A stretch of 5,120 nt of DNA. It comes from Chitinophagaceae bacterium. GTDB taxonomy: Bacteria > Bacteroidota > Bacteroidia > Chitinophagales > Chitinophagaceae. The notes beneath the pieces were generated by a model that saw only the letters and a list, made by a program, of their open reading frames with translations, had not been told where the DNA came from and made no database searches. The position numbers and the translations under genes were made by a program. The DNA is taken from positions 1 through 5,120 of the forward strand of contig JAOQAL010000627.1 of assembly GCA_025963615.1 (NCBI GenBank). Reading direction: 5' to 3'. Positions within the stretch are counted from its first letter, which is position 1. Each line of letters starts with the position of its first letter. This document shows positions 1 to 5,120 of this stretch, in pieces.

Positions 1-750
1 TACGAGCCATCCTATTATGCGTTACTATTTACTCCTTTTTTCTTTTTTTACCTCCTTCAGTATTGTTTTAGACAAAATACAATTCCTGCCAGGTGGTTAT
101 TGCCCATGCTATTTCTACCATACATACTTTCTTTCTCCATCGGCGTGATTGGCGCTGCGGCACTAGCAGGTATATTATTATGGGGTATTTATTTCAAGAG
201 CCTGACAGGAAAAAAAAGAATTTTAAATGCTTTGATCTATTGCGGTACAGGTTTTATCTCGGCCATGGTGATATTGATATTATTTTTCCGCCATAACCCT
301 GTTTTCACCAGGATCCGGAATATTCTTTCCGGGGAAGATTCCTCAGGCAATGGCCGCATTACAGATGCTTTTATTTTAGCGGATAAATTGTTGCAGCAAA
401 AAAGTGAGTATTGGGGTGTAGGCATCGGGCAGATAAAAATAATGGGCGAGGTCACGATACGCAATTATTATCTCTATTACACAGATTACCGGGTGGCGAT
501 TCCCAATGCGGTGGCTGAAACCCTGGCGATATTTGGCTGGGTGGGCGTTTCGCTCAGATTAGCGATAGAAATTTTCCTTTTCTTTCATACCCGGGTATGG
601 ACAAATTATTACAGGCTACTACTTTTCCTGTTCATATTTATTTACCAGTTTACTGGCAGCTTTATAACCAATGTGGCGGAGTATGTTATATGGATCCTTG
701 CTTTTACCAGGATTTTTCAGCAGTTTGATATAAAGGCGGAGAAAGCGTGA
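1..750 (+). CDS. Wzy-like O-antigen polymerase/ligase, C-terminal part (5' end outside window)
   Basis: Integral inner-membrane protein that probably polymerises, or less likely ligates, lipid-linked glycan repeats at the periplasmic face. The frame is open from base 1, so 249 residues are visible and the start is missing; a TTG at 100 is internal, not the start. The visible part opens with EPSYYA (residues 2-7), a motif common in Wzy/O-antigen polymerase proteins. Hydrophobic segments lie near residues 6-23, 32-65 (probably two helices), 76-98, 170-195, 203-222 and 226-239. Between the fourth and fifth lies a hydrophilic loop of about 70 residues with GNGRITDAF (116-124) and GVGIGQ (139-144), the arrangement typical of the large periplasmic loop of the WaaL/Wzy superfamily. 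A following helix starts IPNAVAETLAIFGWVG. The stop is TGA at 748-750. The 3' end overlaps the convergent glycosyltransferase gene by 47 bp. Polymerase versus ligase cannot be settled from sequence; family is fairly sure, exact role is not. Confidence 0.8.
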   Translation, partial: YEPSYYALLFTPFFFFYLLQYCFRQNTIPARWLLPMLFLPYILSFSIGVIGAAALAGILLWGIYFKSLTGKKRILNALIYCGTGFISAMVILILFFRHNPVFTRIRNILSGEDSSGNGRITDAFILADKLLQQKSEYWGVGIGQIKIMGEVTIRNYYLYYTDYRVAIPNAVAETLAIFGWVGVSLRLAIEIFLFFHTRVWTNYYRLLLFLFIFIYQFTGSFITNVAEYVIWILAFTRIFQQFDIKAEKA

Positions 751-1870
751 AGCGTTTATTCAGCCGGATATCCTTACTCACTGCCATGAACATCAGCTGT
801 TCATAATCATTGATATTTTTTTCCTGGTTATAAATTGTATTTATTTTTTCAATATTGGATTGTTTCCGATGCATTATGATATTTGCCATGGCGGGCTTAT
901 TGATAATACGGGCTACATCTTGGGCCGAAGAAAAATAATCAGCGTCACCCTGTAAAATGGCGTTGTTAAAAACATTGTCATGGGCGGCAATATCACATCC
1001 GCAGCCCATGGCCTCCAGCAACGAGGGATTCGTGCCACCTACCGAATGGCCGTGAAAATATTTTGTTGAATAAAACCGCAGATTATTCAGTTCCGGTTGG
1101 TCATATACAGAACCATAAAAGTGAATGGAAGCATTATGATACTTCGACCTGAGATGTTTTCCAAATGGATTTCCTGTGTCGCCGATGATCAATAAAGGGT
1201 ACGGATTATTTGACGCGAGATATCCCTGGATCGTCATTTCAATATTATTCTCCGGCTCCATCCTGGCTACCAGTAAAAAATATTGGTTCGGGGTAAGCTT
1301 GTATTTTCGGAATACCGATAAATCTGTATCAGTGAATACTTCAGCACCGTAGGGGATGTATACGGCGCGTTTTCCATAAGTAGAAGCAAGATATTCCTGC
1401 ATATGCGGTGAATCCGCTACGAGCACCTGGGCATTTTTGGCCGCCAGGGATTCCGCCCATTTTAAAAATTTCTGCGTGGGCTTATTGTATTTACTGCGAT
1501 TCCACTCCATGCCGTCCATGTTTACGATATTGACTGTGTTTTTGGGCCACCGCCAATGCCATATTGAATCACTGGTATATCCGAGATGCAGCAGGACATC
1601 GAAATTCCTTTTCCGCGAATCATTAACGCAGTTCAGGTCATAAAAAAACTGGCCGAATGTGCCGAGCTTAGGTTCAGGGTCTTTGCAATGTATAATCTGT
1701 ACATCGTTCCATTCATTTTGCTTATAGGGATGGTTGCCTGAACTATAGACGTATACATCATGTCCTCTTTGCGTCAAACCCAAAGAAAGATATTGAGCAA
1801 ACTGTTCAAAGCCACCATAATGGTTAGGAATGCCTCTTGTTCCTAAAATGCCAATCGTTAGTCTTCTCAT
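704..1870 (-). CDS. DUF1972-type GT4 glycosyltransferase (putative rhamnosyltransferase)
   Basis: Cytoplasmic glycosyltransferase, 388 residues, with the two-domain GT-B layout. The N-terminal domain carries GTRGIP (10-15) and YGGFE (18-22) and later NMDGMEWNRSKY (117-128), hallmarks of DUF1972 (Pfam PF09314), found in rhamnosyltransferases of polysaccharide pathways such as streptococcal RgpA/Cps2T. The C-terminal GT4 domain has ARMEPENNIE (202-211) and HGHSVGGTNPSLLEAMGCG (273-291). The second Glu of the usual E-x7-E motif is E286; the first position is Gly278, which I recall as normal for this subfamily. I chose ATG at 1870, giving MRRLTIGILGTRG, because family members start right before this beta strand; an in-frame ATG at 1891 would add 7 residues and overlap the upstream gene by 19 bp. 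Neither has a clear Shine-Dalgarno. It lies 2 bp after the upstream glycosyltransferase gene, so the two are co-transcribed. Its last 14 codons overlap the convergent polymerase gene. Donor and acceptor sugars are unknown; rhamnose is inferred from the family. Confidence 0.9.
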   Translation of the reverse strand: MRRLTIGILGTRGIPNHYGGFEQFAQYLSLGLTQRGHDVYVYSSGNHPYKQNEWNDVQIIHCKDPEPKLGTFGQFFYDLNCVNDSRKRNFDVLLHLGYTSDSIWHWRWPKNTVNIVNMDGMEWNRSKYNKPTQKFLKWAESLAAKNAQVLVADSPHMQEYLASTYGKRAVYIPYGAEVFTDTDLSVFRKYKLTPNQYFLLVARMEPENNIEMTIQGYLASNNPYPLLIIGDTGNPFGKHLRSKYHNASIHFYGSVYDQPELNNLRFYSTKYFHGHSVGGTNPSLLEAMGCGCDIAAHDNVFNNAILQGDADYFSSAQDVARIINKPAMANIIMHRKQSNIEKINTIYNQEKNINDYEQLMFMAVSKDIRLNKRFTLSPPLYQTAEKSW

Positions 1871-1872
1871 TC

Positions 1873-2946
1873 TTATATAATGTTTTTGCATGTTTCAAGG
1901 GTTATGGAGGCAGCCCGCTGCCATGTATAATTTTGTAAAACTTTTTCCTGCAATTGTTTGGGTGACACACTTTGAGCCGCTTTATCGATTGCCGCATAGA
2001 TAGATTTGGGATCGGCCGGGTCGCAATAAAAAGCATCGTCCCCGAAATAATCCCTGGTGTATCCTTTTTCTGTAATGGCAATATTGCATCCCATCGCGGC
2101 GGCCTCCAGTGATGAAAGTCCACAGGTTTCAAACCAGCTTGGCAAAGCATGTACTTTAGCGGCATTGTAATAACCGGTTAGTATTTCCTGTGGCATGTGG
2201 TTATAAAAGAAAATATTTTTTGCGGCGATTCTTTTGCATTCTTCATAGTATTTTCTCTGATTTGGCGCCGGAGAACCGATAAGCATCAGGGTGTAACCGG
2301 TATTGTTCAGCGCTTTTATAAGATTTAACTGGTTTTTAATCCCTTCTATTCTTGCAGCGCAAATAACAAGGTTATTATTTTTAGCAGATGGTTCATTGGT
2401 ATGAAACAGGGAAGGGTCAACACCATTCGGTACTACCGCATATTTTTTTTCAATATTATACAGTTCGCTCAGCTTTTGGTATTCCGTTTCACTTCCTGGT
2501 AAAAGAGCCGCTGCTTTTTTAAGGATCTCACGGATACTTTTTTGTTGTCCTTTCCACAAATACGCCTTGCTCTGTAAGCTGTCATTCCCTTTGATCCACC
2601 GGGACAATGTTTTTATATATTCACCGGAGCCGCGCCGGAGCCGTTTCAGTATTAATCCCCCAAGTCCATTCCGGTATTGCCTGTCGTATTCGCTATAATC
2701 GATCAGGATCGGGGACACTACAAATGGTTTTTTTATCCGCGACAAATGAAAAAGAATGTCTGAAGGCCGGGTGATATTTGAGAAATGAAAAAGATCGTAA
2801 GCCCGGTAGTCGATTGGACTATTGGTTAAAAAAATATCCGCCCCGGTTCCCGATTTCTTCAGGTGCTTGACGGTTTGCATTACCTGGATGGTATCACCGC
2901 CGGGTGACTCATACAATGTGGATCGTGTAATGAATGCGATTTTCAT
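1873..2946 (-). CDS. GT4 family glycosyltransferase
   Basis: Complete 357-residue GT-B glycosyltransferase, retaining GT4 type (Glycos_transf_1), expected to act at the cytoplasmic membrane face on a lipid-linked or surface glycan. It begins with MKIAFITRS and a GGDTIQ loop (16-21), the usual N-terminal donor/acceptor loop. The central PNGVD (173-177) marks the start of the C-terminal domain, followed by ARIEGIKNQ (198-206), holding the Arg/Lys pair that contacts the donor phosphates in this family, and then a full E-x7-E motif, E273 to E281, in WFETCGLSSLEAAAMG. Length is normal for GT4. Start is ATG at 2946; no Shine-Dalgarno is evident, as is common in Bacteroidota. It is the first gene of a two-gene minus-strand operon with the DUF1972 enzyme 2 bp downstream. 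Its leader contains a hairpin with a T-run. The sugar transferred cannot be read from sequence. A short imperfect tandem repeat (unit CCGGAGCCGCG, 2624-2643) lies within the basic RLRRGSG stretch and leaves the frame intact. Confidence 0.92.
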   Translation of the reverse strand: MKIAFITRSTLYESPGGDTIQVMQTVKHLKKSGTGADIFLTNSPIDYRAYDLFHFSNITRPSDILFHLSRIKKPFVVSPILIDYSEYDRQYRNGLGGLILKRLRRGSGEYIKTLSRWIKGNDSLQSKAYLWKGQQKSIREILKKAAALLPGSETEYQKLSELYNIEKKYAVVPNGVDPSLFHTNEPSAKNNNLVICAARIEGIKNQLNLIKALNNTGYTLMLIGSPAPNQRKYYEECKRIAAKNIFFYNHMPQEILTGYYNAAKVHALPSWFETCGLSSLEAAAMGCNIAITEKGYTRDYFGDDAFYCDPADPKSIYAAIDKAAQSVSPKQLQEKVLQNYTWQRAASITLETCKNII

Positions 2947-2999
2947 TTATACGTGGTGGCTTCAAAAAATTATGTTCTGCCGTTTAGCTTAAATCGGGG

Positions 3000-3026
3000 A
3001 AAAAGAAGGGAAAGTAGCCTCCCTTC
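3000..3026 (-). terminator. Leader hairpin with T-run upstream of the minus-strand glycosyltransferase operon
   Basis: Read on the minus strand, GAAGGGA and TCCCTTC form a perfect 7-bp stem around an 8-nt loop (GGCTACTT), followed directly by five T. This is the form of an intrinsic terminator. It lies 53 bp before the ATG of the first glycosyltransferase, with no minus-strand gene between it and the divergent gene, so it is more likely a leader attenuator or pause site than the end of a gene. The plus strand has no T-run after the stem. The stem is short, so strength is uncertain. Confidence 0.4.
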
Positions 3027-3027
3027 G

Positions 3028-3037
3028 CAAAATTTTG
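3028..3037. repeat. 10-bp perfect palindrome CAAAATTTTG in the divergent intergenic region
   Basis: The self-complementary CAAAATTTTG sits 1 bp beyond the leader hairpin, near the middle of the 190-bp divergent spacer. It could be a small operator, or an imperfect -7 box, since each strand reads AAATTTTG (close to TAnnTTTG). No convincing -33 TTTG lies at the right distance on the minus strand. It may also be chance in AT-rich DNA. Confidence 0.25.
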
Positions 3038-3077
3038 GAGATATTCATAAAGTTTTTCTTGAAATGAACGAATCCGG

Positions 3078-3107
3078 TTTCATCTCTGTCATGTTTATTT
3101 ATCTTTA
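3078..3107 (+). promoter_or_regulatory. Candidate Bacteroidota-type promoter for the LtaS-like gene
   Basis: TATCTTTA at 3100-3107 matches seven of eight positions of the Bacteroidota -7 element TAnnTTTG (last base A for G), counting the two free positions. TTTC at 3078-3081, 18 bp upstream, is a three-of-four match to the -33 TTTG box. Transcription would begin near 3114, giving a 5' leader of roughly 20 nt before ATG 3137. Both boxes are imperfect and such matches are common in AT-rich DNA, so this is tentative. Confidence 0.35.
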
Positions 3108-3136
3108 GGCAATAAATAATCAACTAAACTGGACAG

Positions 3137-5089
3137 ATGTTTTTCTTTTCCCGAAAAAACGGAAATTATTATTGGGTATTCTTTTACAGGCTGGCAATAG
3201 TATTGTTTTTGTTTTTATTATGCAGGCTTATTTTTTACTTCCTGAACCCCTCTCTCTTTCCCGGTATCAGCTTTCTTGAATGGTTGCGGATATTAAAAGG
3301 AGGCCTTGTATTTGATATCGCAGCGATGTTCTATTTCAACAGTCTTTTTATCCTGTTGATGTTATTGCCAGTTCCGTTCAGAAATTCGGCCGGGTACCAG
3401 AAGATTGCAAAATATATCTTCTTTCTCACCAACAGTCTTGCGATTTTACTGAACTGTATTGATTTTATTTATTATCGTTTTACGCTCAGAAGAACCACGC
3501 GGTCGGTTTTTAATGAATTTTCTCACGAAACCAATAAAGTCCATCTTGCCAAAAATTTCTTTTTGGAGTATTGGTATGTGGTTGTCATTTTTACCGGCCT
3601 GATAGTTTTAATGGTCTGGCTTTTTAACCTGGTGAAAGTCAAGCCAGCCCAGAATTTTCAAAGAAAATGGTTATTTTATAGCAAAGCCGTTTTGGCATTT
3701 CTGGCCGGCATTACCCTGGCGATAGGAGGTATCCGGGGTGATTTCAAATACAGTACCCGGCCTATAACTATCAGTAATGCCGGTGAATATGTCAAGAGCC
3801 CGCATGAGATGTACCTGGTGTTAAATACTCCATTTTGCATGGTAAGGACCTGGAATGTAAACCGGCTTAAAGAAATCCGGTATTTTCCGGATGAGGAAGT
3901 TGAAAAAATTTATTCACCGGTGCATTATCCTGTGGCGGACAGTACCAGGCCATTCAAAAAACAAAATGTAGTTATAATCATCCTGGAAAGTTTTGGTAAG
4001 GAGGCGGTAGGGGGATATAATAAAGACCTCGATCACGGCACGTACCAGGGATTTACTCCTTTTCTTGACTCCTTGATGACGGTTAGTAAAGTATACTGGA
4101 ATTCATTTGCCAGTGGCAGAAGGTCCATAGATGCATTGCCTTCTGTTTTGGCCAGCATTCCGAACGGCCAGGATCCTTTTGTACTTACGCCTTATTCTTC
4201 TGACAGTATTCACAGCCTGCCGCAAATTCTGAGAGAAGAAGGATATCATACTTCTTTTTTTCATGGGGCACCCAATGGTTCCATGGGATTTAAAGCATTG
4301 GTAAACCTGTTGGGTGTCCAGCATTATTATGGAAAGGATGAGTATAATAATGATAAAGATTTTGACGGTATATGGGGCATTTGGGATGAGCCTTTTTTCC
4401 AGTTCTTTTCAACCACACTAAGTAGCTTCAAACAACCTTTTGTCAGTACTATTTTTTCTGTTTCGTCTCATGATCCTTTTAAAGTACCACTCCAGTATGT
4501 GGGAAAATTTAGAAAGGGTCCCCTGCCGGTTCTGGAGTGTATCAGTTATACAGATCATGCACTGAAAGAGTTTTTTGAAACGTCGGCTCATGAAGATTGG
4601 TTTAAGAATACAATTTTTGTCATAACAGCCGATCATGCTACCGTAAGTTATCATCCGGAATACCAGAACGCGTGGGGCGATGTCGCGATCCCGATTTTAT
4701 TATGTCACCCGGGTGATTCTTCCTTGCGGGGGGTGGATACGGGCATTATTCAGCAGATAGATATTATGCCAAGTATTCTTTCTTATTTAAATTATGATAA
4801 ACCGTATGTCGCTTTTGGTAAGAATGTATTTGATAAACAGAAATTGAATTTTGCAATCAGCTACGGTGGTGGTTACCGGTGGATTGAAGATGACTACCTT
4901 TTGTTTTTTGATGGAGAAAAAAGTAAATCATTATATAATTATCATACCGACCGGCTGATGAAAGATAACCTGCTTAATAAAGACCCTGGCCTGGCAGCAA
5001 AACTTGAATTGCATCTGAAGGCTTTTATACAACAGTATAATAACCGCCTGCTCAAAAATCAATTGACGGTCAATGGTAAATCGAAATAA
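3137..5089 (+). CDS. LTA synthase family sulfatase-fold membrane protein (phospho-alcohol transferase)
   Basis: Complete 650-residue inner-membrane enzyme. Five hydrophobic segments (about 12-36, 54-78, 91-113, 144-166, 178-198) precede a large extracytoplasmic sulfatase-fold domain from about residue 276, the layout of LtaS and OpgB phosphoglycerol transferases. Candidate metal and catalytic residues are E284 (ILESFG), S330 (GRRSID) as nucleophile, H376, H445 (SSHDPF) and D499-H500 (ITADHAT). Spacings match Staphylococcus aureus LtaS E255, T300, H347, H416, D475, H476 to within a few residues. Two differences stand out: Ser replaces the nucleophilic Thr, and the LtaS W354/R356 substrate pair is M383/F385 here. 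Family knowledge suggests transfer of phosphoglycerol or phosphoethanolamine from a phospholipid; the true substrate is unknown. Start ATG 3137 follows an in-frame TAA at 3125, so no longer start exists. The gene is divergent from the glycosyltransferase operon and is followed by a hairpin. A true sulfatase is unlikely: there is no C-x-P-x-R motif. Confidence 0.9.
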   Translation: MFFFSRKNGNYYWVFFYRLAIVLFLFLLCRLIFYFLNPSLFPGISFLEWLRILKGGLVFDIAAMFYFNSLFILLMLLPVPFRNSAGYQKIAKYIFFLTNSLAILLNCIDFIYYRFTLRRTTRSVFNEFSHETNKVHLAKNFFLEYWYVVVIFTGLIVLMVWLFNLVKVKPAQNFQRKWLFYSKAVLAFLAGITLAIGGIRGDFKYSTRPITISNAGEYVKSPHEMYLVLNTPFCMVRTWNVNRLKEIRYFPDEEVEKIYSPVHYPVADSTRPFKKQNVVIIILESFGKEAVGGYNKDLDHGTYQGFTPFLDSLMTVSKVYWNSFASGRRSIDALPSVLASIPNGQDPFVLTPYSSDSIHSLPQILREEGYHTSFFHGAPNGSMGFKALVNLLGVQHYYGKDEYNNDKDFDGIWGIWDEPFFQFFSTTLSSFKQPFVSTIFSVSSHDPFKVPLQYVGKFRKGPLPVLECISYTDHALKEFFETSAHEDWFKNTIFVITADHATVSYHPEYQNAWGDVAIPILLCHPGDSSLRGVDTGIIQQIDIMPSILSYLNYDKPYVAFGKNVFDKQKLNFAISYGGGYRWIEDDYLLFFDGEKSKSLYNYHTDRLMKDNLLNKDPGLAAKLELHLKAFIQQYNNRLLKNQLTVNGKSK

Positions 5090-5100
5090 AAAATAAAGAT

Positions 5101-5120
5101 ACTGGATGCTGATATCCAGT
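5101..5120. terminator. Terminal hairpin, probable (possibly bidirectional) transcription terminator
   Basis: ACTGGAT and ATCCAGT form a perfect 7-bp stem with a 6-nt loop (GCTGAT), 11 bp after the stop of the LtaS-like gene. The left flank is A-rich (AAATAAAAAATAAAGAT), which reads as a T-rich tract on the minus strand, as in a bidirectional terminator shared with a convergent gene. The right flank, where a plus-strand T-run would be, lies outside the window, so the call is provisional. Confidence 0.5.

Noticed and set aside
36..52. T-rich run resembling a terminator tail
   Set aside because: It encodes consecutive Phe residues in a membrane helix of the polymerase and has no preceding GC-rich stem.
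93..464. Short open frames inside the polymerase gene (93-296 plus, 237-464 minus)
   Set aside because: They lie wholly within a well-supported membrane-protein frame and show no recognisable motif.
1437..1643. Plus-strand open frame opposite the DUF1972 gene
   Set aside because: It is antisense to a conserved glycosyltransferase region and has no recognisable domain.
1902..2165. Second minus-strand frame within the GT4 gene
   Set aside because: It is a frame-shifted reading of the conserved E-x7-E region; the GT4 frame is continuous and complete, so there is no frameshift to explain.
2624..2643. Near-tandem 11-bp repeat, unit CCGGAGCCGCG, 1.8 copies
   Set aside because: Only 20 bp long, in frame context within a normal GT4 gene; too short to call a variable repeat or phase-variation site.
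2947..3136. Minus-strand promoter for the glycosyltransferase operon
   Set aside because: The only TAnnTTTG-like sequence (AAATTTTG, within 3028-3037) lacks a TTTG box at a proper distance, so no minus-strand promoter is called even though one is expected here or further upstream.
4103..4654. Minus-strand open frames at 4103-4324 and 4418-4654
   Set aside because: Both are antisense to the catalytic domain of the LtaS-like gene and carry no family signature.
3137..5089. A genuine arylsulfatase
   Set aside because: There is no C/S-x-P-x-R sulfatase activation motif, and the five N-terminal membrane helices plus residue spacing fit the LtaS/OpgB group.

Overview
The window looks like part of a surface-polysaccharide locus of a Gram-negative Bacteroidota, with Chitinophagaceae or a relative as the best guess. 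The reasons are the moderate, AT-leaning base composition, start codons without clear Shine-Dalgarno sequences, one plausible Bacteroidota-type promoter (TTTG/TAnnTTTG-like), and protein sequences that read like that phylum. The taxonomy is inferred from style, not from a marker gene.

Layout. Positions 1-750 (+) hold the 3' part of a multi-pass membrane protein of the Wzy / O-antigen polymerase-ligase type; its frame is open to the left edge, so the start lies outside. Positions 704-1870 (-) hold a DUF1972-type glycosyltransferase (GT4 fold, probably a rhamnosyltransferase), whose last codons overlap the 3' end of the polymerase gene on the opposite strand by 47 bp. Positions 1873-2946 (-) hold a second GT4 glycosyltransferase, transcribed first and separated from the DUF1972 gene by 2 bp, so the two form a tight operon. 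A 190-bp divergent intergenic region (2947-3136) carries a hairpin with a T-run in the leader of the minus-strand operon, a 10-bp palindrome and a candidate promoter for the plus-strand gene. Positions 3137-5089 (+) hold a complete five-TM sulfatase-fold enzyme of the LTA synthase / phosphoglycerol transferase family. A perfect 7-bp-stem hairpin lies at the right edge and is probably a terminator.

How they may work together. The two cytoplasmic glycosyltransferases would add sugars to a lipid-linked repeat unit, and the Wzy-like protein would polymerise (or ligate) it at the periplasmic face. The LtaS-like enzyme could add a phospho-alcohol group to a surface glycan or lipid on the outer face of the inner membrane. 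Gram-negative bacteria do not make classical lipoteichoic acid, so its product is open; its active site has Ser instead of Thr and lacks the W-x-R pair of Gram-positive LtaS. I see no RNA gene, insertion sequence, CRISPR array or phage gene. No stretch over 300 bp lacks a gene. I found no evidence for a wholly new system; the most useful leads are the variant LtaS-like active site, the leader hairpin and the convergent gene overlap.
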